Positions 35,740-45,176 are shown, counted from the first letter of the stretch. The stretch: 64,000 nucleotides of DNA from Citrobacter sp. Cu233 (GCF_030332225.1 NZ_JAOWIF010000031.1:186001-250000); one strand, 5' to 3'. The notes: generated by a model from the letters alone, not told the origin. Numbers and translations are program-made.

Positions 35740-37131
35740 TTACCTTGCATCAGCAAGCTGCAGCTCCGTGTCCTGTTGTTGGGCATTTTTTCGTTGTTGC
35801 TCGAGTTCCAGCGCCCCGCGGTGAGACAGATAGCAGAACAGAATGCAGCAGACAATCCCGCCCATCAGCAGATAGAAACCGCCATGCCATCCCATCTTAT
35901 CGACCATGACACCAAACAGACTGGTTCCCAGCGATGCACCAAAAATGTAGCTCATAAAACCGCGTAATCCGACCGCCGAACCGACAGCAAAGCTGGGGAC
36001 GATTTCCATGGTCTGAACAGACGCCAGGAACTGGGGCACATAGATCAGGCACCCGACGATGGCGGCAAAAATAGTGACCATCAGCAGGGATTCACTTTTC
36101 CAGTAACCGATCAGGCAGACGAAGATCAGCGCCATACAAATCATGGCCAACGGCATGCGACGACCTTTAAACAGTTTATCGGTCAGCCAGCCTGCCAGCA
36201 GTGTGGAAGGAATTGCGGCCCATTCGAAAAACAGGAACGCCACGCTCATTTGTTCTTTCGAGAAATGTTTTTCAGTTAACAGATAAATCGGTAACCAACT
36301 GATCATGCCAAAACGCACCATATAGACAAAAACATCTACCAATGAAACATACCAGGCATTTTTGTTACGCAGCACGTAGGTGCAAAAAATTTGAAAGGCG
36401 CTCATGTTTTCCGGTGCCTGGGTTACGTGCCTGGCATTTAACACGACTTTTTCTTCCGGCATCATCTGTTCCAGAGCAGGCAAGCCTTCTTCGCGTGGTG
36501 AGCCTTTTCCCAACATCAGAACAATAAAAGCAAATAGCACCGCAACACAGGCTGGGACGATATAGCTGGCGCTTTGCCAGTGTTCGCTGCCGAGAATAGC
36601 AAAGGCGGCACCAACAATGGGGGCGACAATACCGCCACCGACGTTGTGTGAGATATTCCAGAATGCACCAACGCGTCCACGCTCTTTGCGTGGGAACCAG
36701 TTGGCGATGGTTATAAACGAGGGACCGACGCCCATCCCCTGGAACAACCCGTTGAAGACCACCAGCGCGGCAAAAATCCAGAATCCGGTGCTGAACCCTA
36801 AGCCAACGTTGACAATGGCGCACAGGATCAGGCCGCAAGCCATAAAGACTTTCGGGCTGGCTTTGTCCGCCAGGCTGCTCATGATGCCTTTACTGATCCC
36901 ATAGGCAATTAGCATACAACTGCTGAGTAAACCAATCTGTGTTGCGCTGAGATCCAGATGTTCTTTCAGGTACGGGGTGGAGAGGGTGAAGTTATTGCGT
37001 ACAATATAATACGCAAGATAGCCAAGAAATACGCTAAGTAACGCCTGAATGCGGTATCGACCATAAGTCTCCTGAATTTTTTCTTCCGGGACTTTATTTG
37101 CCGATGGCCCTGTCTTGAATATTGATAACAT
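35740..37131 (-). CDS. pgtP: Phosphoglycerate:phosphate antiporter PgtP
   Basis: A 463-residue major facilitator protein of the organophosphate:Pi antiporter family (relatives UhpT, GlpT). It imports 2- and 3-phosphoglycerate and phosphoenolpyruvate in exchange for phosphate. Twelve helices are visible; the family region GVGPSFITIANWFPRKERG and conserved YLAYYIVRNNFTLSTPYLKE with its substrate-contact Arg are present. It is divergent from pgtC-pgtB-pgtA, which induce it in Salmonella. K-12 lacks this locus. Confidence 0.93.
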   Translation of the reverse strand: MLSIFKTGPSANKVPEEKIQETYGRYRIQALLSVFLGYLAYYIVRNNFTLSTPYLKEHLDLSATQIGLLSSCMLIAYGISKGIMSSLADKASPKVFMACGLILCAIVNVGLGFSTGFWIFAALVVFNGLFQGMGVGPSFITIANWFPRKERGRVGAFWNISHNVGGGIVAPIVGAAFAILGSEHWQSASYIVPACVAVLFAFIVLMLGKGSPREEGLPALEQMMPEEKVVLNARHVTQAPENMSAFQIFCTYVLRNKNAWYVSLVDVFVYMVRFGMISWLPIYLLTEKHFSKEQMSVAFLFFEWAAIPSTLLAGWLTDKLFKGRRMPLAMICMALIFVCLIGYWKSESLLMVTIFAAIVGCLIYVPQFLASVQTMEIVPSFAVGSAVGLRGFMSYIFGASLGTSLFGVMVDKMGWHGGFYLLMGGIVCCILFCYLSHRGALELEQQRKNAQQQDTELQLADAR

Positions 37132-37483
37132 ATCATCACCTAAATTTATATTGATGTGAATCTCAGGATTTTTCGCAGTGAAGAGTGAAATAGGTGGCTA
37201 AGAAATTCAAATTGAAGAAATGTGTCACTATTGACTCAATTTACTGAAAATGGGACTGGTTTTGACTCTTTTGAATTATGGCGAGGCCGGGATTATTATT
37301 CTTAAAGCATTTTTATCATCAGCATGTGCGGGTATTAACAAATTCAAACGACATTTTCAGGTATTCTTTATCTCTGTTATCGCATTCCGTCTGGTTATTT
37401 TGATAGCAGCTTTATCTTTTCCACCTGTCGTGATAAACGGGTAAGTTTTGTCTCAATATTATTTTTCGAAGATGTTGGTATTT
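37132..37483. other. pgtP-pgtC divergent promoter region
   Basis: A 352-base A+T-rich gap. In Salmonella PgtA acts here to induce pgtP. No sigma-54 promoter (TGGCAC-N5-TTGC) is apparent. A 64-codon frame at 37250-37444 has no ribosome site or family and is probably chance. Confidence 0.5.
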
Positions 37484-38746
37484 ATGAACAGGATCACAAA
37501 CAGGCTTTTCTGTCGGGGTAGTTTGTTGGCGCTGTCACTGTGTTTTATGTCGCTGTCGGCGGTCTGTCTGGCACAGGGGAAGGAGCTGGTTATGGCGACG
37601 ACGTTTTCCCCGGGAGCAACGGCCTGGATTATTCAGCGCTGGCAAACGGAGCCGGGGTCAGTGATGATCCGCACGCTAAACCGGACCAGTTCTTCTCTGG
37701 AGCAATTGCTCGACACCGCGAATGCGGAAAACGTTGACCTGATTTTAACGTCTTCGCCGATGCTACTGCAGCATCTTCAGGAGCATCAGAAACTTGCTCC
37801 TTTTGATAATGCATTGCCGGAAAGCCAGCGCCTGGTGCCTGAGTCAATACGGTCGACGTCTGTAGCCGTGGCGATCTCGGGATTTGGTCTGCTGATTAAT
37901 CGTTCAGCACTGACGGCGCGACATCTGCCAGCACCGACGGACTGGGGGGATTTAACGCATCCTAAATATCAAAATGCTCTGCTGATGAGTAGCCCATCGC
38001 GCTCCGATACCAATCACCTGATGGTTGAATCACTGCTGCAACAAAAAGGGTGGCAAGAAGGTTGGGCGACATTGCTGGCCAGTGCCGGGAACCTGGTGAC
38101 CATCTCATCACGCAGCTTTGGTGTTGCGGACAAAATTAAGAGCGGATTGGGCGTTGCGGGACCGGTTATTGATAACTATGCCAATCTGCTGCTCAATGAC
38201 CCCAATCTGACCTTTAATTACTTCCCACACTCTGCAGTCTCGCCGACCTACGTAGCCGTGCTGAAAAACAGCCCGCGCGCCAATGAAGCACAACGTTTTA
38301 TCCGCTATTTATTGAGCCCGGAAGGGCAGCGGATCCTTGCAGATGCGAATACCGGTAAATATCCGGTAACGTCGCTGGCAACAGATAACCCGCGTGCAGC
38401 CCAACAGGCCATTTTGATGAAACAGCCACCGCTTAATTACCGTCTGATCCTGAAACGTCAACAACTGGTCCAGCGGATGTTTGATACGGCCATCAGTTTC
38501 CGCCTCGCGCAGCTTAAGGATGCCTGGCGAGCGCTGTACAGCGCGGAAGCCCGTCTGAAACGCCCGTTACCCGAAATCAGAGCGCTGTTAACCCAGGTCC
38601 CAATCGACGCCAGGAGCAGCGAAGATGAAGCCTGGCTTGCTCAATTCGATAATAAAAGCTTTGCTGAACAGCAAATGATGGAATGGCAACTCTGGTTTCT
38701 TAAAAACCAGCGCCTGGCGATATCAAAACTGGAAGAACTACAATGA
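37484..38746 (+). CDS. pgtC: Phosphoglycerate-induction binding protein PgtC
   Basis: A periplasmic binding-protein-like component needed for induction of pgtP; it relieves repression by PgtB when phosphoglycerate is present. I prefer the ATG at 37484 (MNRITNRLFCRGSLLALSL), giving 420 residues with a signal peptide ending at SAVCLAQGK; an upstream TTG at 37448 is also open. The mature part has the type 2 binding fold (VMATTFSPGATAWIIQRW; YLLSPEGQRILADAN). Its stop overlaps the pgtB start as ATGA, so translation is coupled. Confidence 0.9.
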   Translation: MNRITNRLFCRGSLLALSLCFMSLSAVCLAQGKELVMATTFSPGATAWIIQRWQTEPGSVMIRTLNRTSSSLEQLLDTANAENVDLILTSSPMLLQHLQEHQKLAPFDNALPESQRLVPESIRSTSVAVAISGFGLLINRSALTARHLPAPTDWGDLTHPKYQNALLMSSPSRSDTNHLMVESLLQQKGWQEGWATLLASAGNLVTISSRSFGVADKIKSGLGVAGPVIDNYANLLLNDPNLTFNYFPHSAVSPTYVAVLKNSPRANEAQRFIRYLLSPEGQRILADANTGKYPVTSLATDNPRAAQQAILMKQPPLNYRLILKRQQLVQRMFDTAISFRLAQLKDAWRALYSAEARLKRPLPEIRALLTQVPIDARSSEDEAWLAQFDNKSFAEQQMMEWQLWFLKNQRLAISKLEELQ

Positions 38747-40752
38747 AAGGCGGTTCGCTATTGCAGCGTCTTCGTCAGCTCAGCATCAGCAGCAGTTTGC
38801 GGGGGGCTTTTCTGACAGGAGCTTTACTGACGCTAAGTGTGAGCTGTGTCAGTTTGTATTCCTGGCATGAGCAAAGCTCGCAAATCCGCTATTCGCTCGA
38901 TGACTATTTCCCGCGCGTGCATTCCGCTTTTTTGATTGAAGGGAATCTTAACCTGGTGGTCGATCAGCTTAATGAATTCCTGCTTGCCCCCAATACGACC
39001 GTACGGCTGCAACTGCGCAATCAGATCATAGAACATCTGGACAAAATTGAACTGCTGAGTCGGGGATTGCAACCCACGGAGCAGCAACAGCTGGCGGTGA
39101 TTTTGCAGGACAGCCGGGCGTTGATGACCGAGCTGGACAGAGTGCTCTACAACATGTTCCTGGTACGCGAAAAAGTCAGCGAACTTTCCGCGCGAATCGA
39201 CTGGTTACATGATGATTTCACGACCGAACTGAACTCTCTGGTGCAGGATTTCACCTGGCAGCAGGGAACGTTGTTGGATCAAATTGAAGCGAAAAATGGC
39301 GACGCGGCGTTGTACCTGAAACGCGCCAGGGAGGTGCAGAATGAGCAGCAACAGGTGTACACGCTGGCAAGAATTGAAAACCAGATTGTCGATGATTTAC
39401 GCGACAGGTTGAATGAACTGAAGTCAGGTAGCGACGACGGCATGCTGGTGGAGAATCATATTCGCTATCTGGAAAATCTGAAGAAAACGGCGGATGAAAA
39501 TATCCGTACCCTGGACGACTGGCCCAGTACTATCACGTTGCGACAAACCATCGACGAATTGCTGGAAATCGGGATGATGAAAAACAAAATGCCCGATACG
39601 ATGCGCGATTATGTCGCGGCGCAAAAAGCGCTGGTTGATGCCAGTCATGCCAGAGAAGCTACGCTTGGTCGTTTTCGAACATTGCTTGAGGCTCAGTTAG
39701 GAAGTAGTCATCAGCAAATGCAGATGTTTAACCAGCGACTGGAGCAGATTGTTCGCGTTAGCGGCGGGCTTATTCTGCTGGCGACGCTGTTGGCGCTGCT
39801 TCTTGCCTGGGGACTCAACCACTACTTTATCCGTTCACGGTTGGTGAAGCGTTTTACTGCGCTCAACCAGGCGGTGGTGCAAATTGGTCTTGGCAGAACC
39901 GATGCTTCGATCCCGGTTTATGGCCGTGATGAGCTAGGGCGCATTGCGGGGTTACTGCGCCATACGCTGGGTCAGCTCAATACGCAAAAAAGTCAGCTTG
40001 AGCAGGAAGTGGCAGAGCGTAAGGAGATTGAAGCCGATCTGCGAGCGACCCAGGGCGAATTGATTCAGACGGCGAAACTGGCGGTGGTCGGACAGACCAT
40101 GACCACGCTGGCCCACGAAATCAATCAACCACTGAATGCATTGTCGATGTATCTGTTTACTGCGGGCAGGGCAATTGAACAAGAGCAGTTGGCGCAGGCC
40201 AGAAGCACGTTAACCAAAGCTGAAGGACTCATTACCCGTATCGATGCCATTATCCGCTCATTGCGACAGTTTGCGCGCCGGGCCGAGCCGGGGGCACCAC
40301 TGCATCCGGTCGATTTACGACAAACTTTCAGCGCGGCCTGGGAGTTATTGTCTATGCGGCATAAACCGCAGCAGGGTACGCTTTCGCTGCCGGTTGAGCG
40401 CGTGTGGGTTACGGGCGATGAGGTGAGAATTCAGCAAGTTCTGGTAAACATACTGGCAAATGCGCTGGATGCCTGCCCGATTGCCGCGAAGATTGACGTT
40501 CACTGGCAGGCCGAAGGTAGTACGGTATGTGTATTTGTCAGCGATAATGGTCCCGGCTGGCCTGGCGCACTGCTACCGTCGCTATTAAAACCGTTTACCA
40601 CCAGTAAGGATGTGGGTCTCGGTATTGGGCTATCAATTTGTGTCTCGTTAATGGCGCAGATGAACGGCGAGCTACGCCTGGCATCGACGCTGGGGCGCAA
40701 TGCCTGCGTGGTACTGCAATTCAACCTGACGGATGTAGAAGATGTTGAGTGA
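38743..40752 (+). CDS. pgtB: Phosphoglycerate sensor kinase PgtB
   Basis: A 669-residue membrane histidine kinase. Helices at about 20-42 and 341-363 flank a large periplasmic sensor domain, followed by a HAMP-like segment (about 365-420), a coiled coil, the H box TTLAHEINQPLNALSMYL, N box NILANALDACP, and G boxes VSDNGPGW and GLGIGLSIC. The dimerisation His is in AHEINQP. It overlaps pgtC by four bases and pgtA by eleven, so the three are one operon. No defect is visible. Confidence 0.93.
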   Translation: MKGGSLLQRLRQLSISSSLRGAFLTGALLTLSVSCVSLYSWHEQSSQIRYSLDDYFPRVHSAFLIEGNLNLVVDQLNEFLLAPNTTVRLQLRNQIIEHLDKIELLSRGLQPTEQQQLAVILQDSRALMTELDRVLYNMFLVREKVSELSARIDWLHDDFTTELNSLVQDFTWQQGTLLDQIEAKNGDAALYLKRAREVQNEQQQVYTLARIENQIVDDLRDRLNELKSGSDDGMLVENHIRYLENLKKTADENIRTLDDWPSTITLRQTIDELLEIGMMKNKMPDTMRDYVAAQKALVDASHAREATLGRFRTLLEAQLGSSHQQMQMFNQRLEQIVRVSGGLILLATLLALLLAWGLNHYFIRSRLVKRFTALNQAVVQIGLGRTDASIPVYGRDELGRIAGLLRHTLGQLNTQKSQLEQEVAERKEIEADLRATQGELIQTAKLAVVGQTMTTLAHEINQPLNALSMYLFTAGRAIEQEQLAQARSTLTKAEGLITRIDAIIRSLRQFARRAEPGAPLHPVDLRQTFSAAWELLSMRHKPQQGTLSLPVERVWVTGDEVRIQQVLVNILANALDACPIAAKIDVHWQAEGSTVCVFVSDNGPGWPGALLPSLLKPFTTSKDVGLGIGLSICVSLMAQMNGELRLASTLGRNACVVLQFNLTDVEDVE

Positions 40753-41989
40753 TGAATATTCTGTTCTGCTGATTGATGATGATGCCGATGTCCTTGATGC
40801 TTACACCTTGTTGCTCGAGCAGGCGGGTTATCGGGTATGCGCGTGCAATAACCCCTATGATGCCCGAAATTGGCTACAGGCTGACTGGCCCGGTATCGTC
40901 CTGAGTGACGTGTGTATGCCCGGCTGCAACGGTATCGAACTGATGGCTCTTTTTCATCAGGATGATAACCAGCTGCCGATCCTGCTGATTACCGGACATG
41001 GTGATGTGCCGATGGCGGTGGATGCGGTGAAGAAAGGGGCATGGGATTTTCTGCAAAAGCCGGTCGATCCCGGCAAGCTGCTGTTGCAGGTTGCAGAGGC
41101 GTTGCAACAACGAAAATCTGTGATTGCCCGTCGTCATTACTGCCAGCAAAAGCTACAGGTTGAGTTGGTTGGCTACAGCGACTGGGTAAGTCAGTACCGT
41201 CAACGCCTGCAGCAACTTGCGGAAACGGATCTTGCCGTCTGGTTTTATGGGGAGCCGGGAACGGGACGCATGACGGGAGCCCGTTATCTGCATCAACTGG
41301 GACGTAGCGCCCAGGGGCCGCTTATTCGCGCAGAGCTCACCACCGGGAACACCGCTCAGCTCGATGAGCTAATGGCACAAGCGCAAGGAGGGACACTGGT
41401 ATTAAGTCATATAGAGTGTTTGACACGCGAGCAACAGCACCAGTTGGTTCACCTGCAAAGCCAGGAGCGGCGCCCTTTTCGGTTAATTGGTATTGGCACG
41501 ACATCGCTGGTGGAGCTGGCGGCAACAAACCAGATCGTGGCCGAACTCTATTACTGTTTCGCCATGACGCAAATCGCCTGCCAGCCGCTATCCCTGCGCC
41601 CGGACGATATTGAGCCGCTATTTCGCCATTACCTGCAAAAAGCCTGTCTGCGTCTGAACCACCCCATTCCGGAGGTCGACGGGGAATTGCTAAAAGGGAT
41701 GCGACGTCGTGTGTGGCTAAGCAATGTGCGAGAGCTGGCAAACGCCGCAGAGCTTTTTGCCGTTGGGTTGCTGCCATTGGCGGAAACCGCCAATCCGCAG
41801 TTGCATATGCCGGAACCGACACCGTTGGATCGCCGGGTTGAAGAGTACGAGCGGCAAATCATTACCGAAGCCCTAAATATTCATCAAGGGCGTATTAATG
41901 AAGTGGCAGAATATCTGCAAATTCCGCGCAAAAAACTGTATTTGCGGATGAGGAAATACGGACTAAGCAAAGAGCATTATAAGTTTTAG
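40742..41989 (+). CDS. pgtA: Phosphoglycerate response regulator PgtA
   Basis: A 415-residue NtrC-like regulator. The receiver domain has LLIDDDADVLDAY, phospho-acceptor Asp in IVLSDVCMPGCNG (about 56) and Lys in WDFLQKPVDPG. The AAA+ domain is shortened: Walker A FYGEPGTGRMTG is kept, but the GAFTGA loop that contacts sigma-54 is absent and Walker B is altered (GGTLVLSHIECL). The C-terminal Fis-type HTH is intact (INEVAEYLQIPRKKLYLRMRKYG). It therefore probably acts at a sigma-70 promoter. Confidence 0.92.
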   Translation: MLSDEYSVLLIDDDADVLDAYTLLLEQAGYRVCACNNPYDARNWLQADWPGIVLSDVCMPGCNGIELMALFHQDDNQLPILLITGHGDVPMAVDAVKKGAWDFLQKPVDPGKLLLQVAEALQQRKSVIARRHYCQQKLQVELVGYSDWVSQYRQRLQQLAETDLAVWFYGEPGTGRMTGARYLHQLGRSAQGPLIRAELTTGNTAQLDELMAQAQGGTLVLSHIECLTREQQHQLVHLQSQERRPFRLIGIGTTSLVELAATNQIVAELYYCFAMTQIACQPLSLRPDDIEPLFRHYLQKACLRLNHPIPEVDGELLKGMRRRVWLSNVRELANAAELFAVGLLPLAETANPQLHMPEPTPLDRRVEEYERQIITEALNIHQGRINEVAEYLQIPRKKLYLRMRKYGLSKEHYKF

Positions 41990-42054
41990 AGAGAGGATAT
42001 GCGGTTATGATAAGGGGAATTGAGTGAGCATCTGAGTCGTCACCTCATTATTAG

Positions 42055-42086
42055 AAAAAATGCCGGACTTATTATCCGGCATTTTT
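42055..42086. terminator. Bidirectional terminator between pgtA and yaiL-like gene
   Basis: AAAAATGCCGGA, CTTATTA and TCCGGCATTTTT form a strong stem with tracts on both sides. Confidence 0.87.
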
Positions 42087-42089
42087 CAT

Positions 42090-42629
42090 TTACCACATTA
42101 AATCGTCAGGTACGACGAAATCAGCGTACGGATCGTCTTCGTCTTTCGCTTCCTGGCTCAGCTCGCAATTTAAGACGATGTAGCTGCCGTCGCGCTGTGC
42201 AATTTTATCGGCAACGACAGCCGGGATAATAGCATATTCACTGTCGCGGTCGCTTTCGGCAGTCAGCCGGGCAATAGCCAAACGCCCTTTAATCAATTGT
42301 GCCTGAGTCACCTTATCCACGTAGATTTTTTTAATCAGATTATTATCGGTGAAGTTATACCCAATATCACCTTTGGAAATGGTGATTTTGTTCATTTCAA
42401 TAAGCTGCTTAATCTGCGCTTTGTATTCTTTCGACAGCGTCGCTTGTTTCTGTTGATCGCTTAACTGCTTATCCCGTTCAATTTGTGCTTTTTTATTCTC
42501 TTCAACCGCTTCTCTGGCTTCACGGGCCTGAACGCGCGATTTTTTCGCCGTTCTCTGTACTTTCGCCATTTTTTTGCTGGAGACTAAGCCCGCTTTCAGC
42601 ATCTGCTCTTGTAGGGTGAGTTTTGTCAT
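42090..42629 (-). CDS. yaiL: DUF2058 protein YaiL
   Basis: A 179-residue protein equal in length and sequence character to E. coli YaiL. The N-terminus MTKLTLQEQMLKAGLVSSKK is followed by a long basic coiled coil (about 20-75), then a DUF2058 domain (YNFTDNNLIKKIYVDKVTQA) and an acidic tail DEDDPYADFVVPDDLMW. It is described as nucleoid- or polynucleotide-associated, but the function is uncertain. In K-12 it lies elsewhere on the chromosome, so the position here differs. Confidence 0.85.
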   Translation of the reverse strand: MTKLTLQEQMLKAGLVSSKKMAKVQRTAKKSRVQAREAREAVEENKKAQIERDKQLSDQQKQATLSKEYKAQIKQLIEMNKITISKGDIGYNFTDNNLIKKIYVDKVTQAQLIKGRLAIARLTAESDRDSEYAIIPAVVADKIAQRDGSYIVLNCELSQEAKDEDDPYADFVVPDDLMW

Positions 42630-42696
42630 TTTTGCGTCTGATCCAATAAAATCGTTGTCAGGATTATAACCTTAACCTCCGACGGGATGCCAGATT

Positions 42697-42888
42697 ATGG
42701 GGTTTTACCAAACCGGTTTGGTTCCTGTCTGGTACCGCGAAAGCATTCACGCCAGTCGGAGCGGGATACCTCTTTCGACGCTGCTGATTGATGTCGACAA
42801 ATTTAAGCAAATCAACGATACGTGGGGACATAACACCGGAGATGAGATCCTGCGTAAAGTCGCCGGCGCGTTTTATGACAACGTGCGT
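42697..42888 (+). pseudogene. GGDEF diguanylate cyclase fragment
   Basis: Sixty-four codons encode LVPVWYRESIHASRSGIP, STLLIDVDKFKQINDTWGHN and TGDEILRKVAGAFYDNVR. This is the N-terminal third of a GGDEF domain, most like that of DosC (YddV). The frame stops being GGDEF-like at NVR, before the active-site GG(D/E)EF, and the sensor part before it is absent. It cannot make c-di-GMP. It is fused in frame to an unrelated fragment, marking a recombination joint at the left edge of the island. Confidence 0.75.
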
Positions 42889-43440
42889 ACGGGATTGCTG
42901 TCTCGTCTTGCACATATACAGGAAGGGGATAGCGCAGACATTCCGCCTTTAACGCTGTTGCCGGACGACCCTCTTACGCCCGGGATTTCACATTTTGAGC
43001 AGCTACTTCGTCATCTCATTGTTCAGATAATGCCTTCGATTCGTCGACGATATCCTTCGGGCTCGCTTCAGATTATTGTTCAGACCAACGGCATCGACAA
43101 AGACCGTGAATCTCAGTCATTCCATCGTATCTGGTCAGCAGGTTCCCCACCCTGGAAAGTCGAAATTCATTTTCAGGACGCAGGCTCATCCCTTGACGAC
43201 TGGAATCAGTTTGTGGGGTCAACAAAGCGACCTGTACTGATCCTGGCGATGCACTATCGTCAGCCCGATGATATTCTGCCAGAATTTGCCACCGCATTGT
43301 TCTTGAAGCATCCGTCAATGTTAAATCCGGGTGAACAAAAAATGCGTTACGGCTTTTCCGGGCGATGCCGCTCAACATCCGTATGCTTGCAACGGAACCG
43401 CCTTTCCCGTGCAGACAGACGGTAAGACATCACTGAATAT
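42889..43440 (+). pseudogene. Unassigned gene fragment fused to the GGDEF piece
   Basis: The frame continues with SADIPPLTLLPDDPLTPGIS, LLRHLIVQIMPSIRRRYPSG and KRPVLILAMHYRQPDDILPE, which looks like real protein. Near 43345 the sensible reading moves to another frame (LFRAMPLNIRMLATEPPFP), so there is at least one frameshift. No start or full end is present. It may derive from a type VI secretion-associated protein, but I am not sure. Confidence 0.45.
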
Positions 43441-43462
43441 TTTATTATCGGGAGTTCAGGTT

Positions 43463-43927
43463 TCACTCACTCTGGCCTGATTTCCGGTAGATGTCTGGTC
43501 GGTTGATTTGCCAGACAAAATCAGGTTGGTTCAGAGGACTGTACCCTAATTTCTGGTATAGCCACGGCGCACTGTCTGTAACCAACATTATCCGCCGAAG
43601 GCGTGAAAAAACCGGGTGCGCATGGCAGCACTCAATCATCCACCTGCCCAGTCCAGTCTTCTGGTACTTATCAAGTACGTACACGTCACAGAGATAACCA
43701 AAGGTGGCATAGTCAGTGACAAGCCGGGCAAATCCAATCTGATCAGAACCGTCCAGTAAACCGAAACACAGGCTGTTACGCACGGATAGCCTGACGGTTT
43801 CCTCATCAATTCCGGGAGCCCAGGATGATTGCGAAAGATAATCGCGTATGGCATCAGTCTGGAAAAGTGAAGGGTCAGTTGTCACTGTATAGCGGTCTTT
43901 TTTAAAAGTCAGATGTTGAGCGTGCAC
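43463..43927 (-). CDS. GNAT-family N-acetyltransferase
   Basis: A 154-residue acetyltransferase. The acetyl-CoA motif is VYVLDKYQKTGLGRWMIECC (Q-x-x-G-x-G/A form in KYQKTGLGRWM) and a C-terminal strand SAPWLYQKLGYSPLNQPDFV is typical of the family. The substrate is unknown. It is the last of three minus-strand genes with a DinB-like protein and an XRE-cupin regulator, so it may be controlled with them. GGAGGTGCCTTGTGC precedes the start. Confidence 0.85.
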   Translation of the reverse strand: MHAQHLTFKKDRYTVTTDPSLFQTDAIRDYLSQSSWAPGIDEETVRLSVRNSLCFGLLDGSDQIGFARLVTDYATFGYLCDVYVLDKYQKTGLGRWMIECCHAHPVFSRLRRIMLVTDSAPWLYQKLGYSPLNQPDFVWQINRPDIYRKSGQSE

Positions 43928-43963
43928 AAGGCACCTCCTTTCGGATACCTGTCAGCCCCGGGG

Positions 43964-44485
43964 CTACTTATTGCCACAAAGAGTATCTTCATAAGAGGAA
44001 CTCAGCATGGTGGTCAGGAGCATGGGAGGGATCGGGAGTCTGTTTTGCTCCAGTAACGGACTGCAGGTGCTCAGATGGTAAATGGCATGTGTGAGCAGAT
44101 GCAGAAGGATCTCTCCACGCGTCATGTCGCCAGGCGCCCCATCAGTGAAAGTGAACTGCAGCCTTTCAGCGGCAGTGTCTGAATTCAAAGATCCGGCATA
44201 GGCAATAAGCCAGTCGTTGCTGTTGACAGCCTGTTGTCTGAGCATCTGCAGCCCGGGAATATCATCACTTACCGTAGAGTCAAAACCATGCTTTTCTCCA
44301 CTTAAATGTGCCTGAAAAATCTTATCCACGATATGAATGTGATTAAGCCAGTATGTTCCCACACGAACAACATCAGGCCGGGAATGGCATTCAGGTGAAA
44401 GTAACAGGTCATAGAAAGCGATTTCCTGAAATTTCTTGAGTTCCATAAGTGTGACGAAAAAGCCTGATGATTTATGCATGTTCAT
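43964..44485 (-). CDS. DinB-like (DUF664/DUF1569-type) protein
   Basis: A 173-residue helical protein with the metal-binding His pattern of the DinB/YfiT four-helix fold: HIHIVDKIFQAHLSGEKHG near residue 50 and LLHLLTHAIYHLSTCSPLL near 130-145. Members act as thiol- or metal-dependent transferases, but this one is unassigned. An alternative start is at the third codon (MHKSS). It lies 45 bases after the XRE-cupin gene and 36 bases before the GNAT gene. Confidence 0.72.
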   Translation of the reverse strand: MNMHKSSGFFVTLMELKKFQEIAFYDLLLSPECHSRPDVVRVGTYWLNHIHIVDKIFQAHLSGEKHGFDSTVSDDIPGLQMLRQQAVNSNDWLIAYAGSLNSDTAAERLQFTFTDGAPGDMTRGEILLHLLTHAIYHLSTCSPLLEQNRLPIPPMLLTTMLSSSYEDTLCGNK

Positions 44486-44530
44486 ATGCTCTATGTGGTT
44501 AAGTAAAATTCATATCCTGCCTGACACCCC

Positions 44531-45133
44531 TCAGGATGATTTTTCGTTAACGGTCATGATGAAATTCAGGATGTCATCACCCTGGTTTTCATAAAAGTGG
44601 GGGACATCTGTTCTGGCAGTCGCGGAGTAACCGGGACTCACCTGGAAAAAACTCTCTTTTACTCCCAGCGTAAGTGTACCGGATTGTACATAAAGTAATT
44701 CCAGCGTTCCGGAAGGGTGTCCTGACGACGAAAATTTTTCCCCAGGCATCATTACCCACATCCAGAGTTCAGTCATATCCGGCCCTCCCGATCCTGCAAG
44801 AAGCCGGGCGCTTCCCCCTTTTTCTCCCTTCCAGAGCTCAGGGATCTCAGTGTCCGCAATGATGCGGACATCTGGCTTTGTACTGACGTTAACAAAATCC
44901 GCAACGGATACCCCCATGGCTGCGGCAAGACGGCACAACAGCGCAATACTGGGGTTGGCCTTACATCCCTCGATCTCTACCAGCATGCCTTTACTGATGT
45001 TTGCTCGTCTGGATAGCTCATCGAGAGATAATTTTTTTTGCTTGCGGTACTGCTTTATCCGGTGCGAAACAGCTTCGTTAATGATACTAACATCTGAACC
45101 GGCTTCGGTCACTAAATTGACTTTTTTGGTCAT
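44531..45133 (-). CDS. XRE-family regulator with cupin domain
   Basis: A 200-residue regulator. The HTH_3 lies at about 22-78 (ISHRIKQYRKQKKLSLDEL, RRANISKGMLVEIEGCKANP, LCRLAAAMGVSVADFVNV). The C-terminal cupin spans about 120-195 (GHPSGTLELLYVQSGTLTLG; DVPHFYENQGDDILNFIM) and would bind a small ligand. It diverges from a B3/B4 protein gene with only 43 bases between starts, and TTGGTC repeats in that gap suggest it controls both sides and itself. Confidence 0.88.
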   Translation of the reverse strand: MTKKVNLVTEAGSDVSIINEAVSHRIKQYRKQKKLSLDELSRRANISKGMLVEIEGCKANPSIALLCRLAAAMGVSVADFVNVSTKPDVRIIADTEIPELWKGEKGGSARLLAGSGGPDMTELWMWVMMPGEKFSSSGHPSGTLELLYVQSGTLTLGVKESFFQVSPGYSATARTDVPHFYENQGDDILNFIMTVNEKSS

Positions 45134-45163
45134 TGGTCGATATCATGAAGTAAATTGGTCATT
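45126..45163. promoter_or_regulatory. TTGGTC direct repeats in the XRE/B3-B4 divergent promoter
   Basis: TTGGTCATT occurs at 45126-45134 and 45155-45163, exactly 29 bases apart, with a weaker TTGGTCGAT at 45133-45141. The first copy overlaps the XRE start codon (ATGACC), so part of the match is coding. The layout fits an operator for divergent control. Confidence 0.45.
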
Positions 45164-45176
45164 ACAGGATTATCTC

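Noticed and set aside
37250-37444. 64-codon hydrophobic frame between pgtP and pgtC
   Set aside because: No ribosome site and no recognised family; the A+T-rich stretch makes hydrophobic codons likely by chance.
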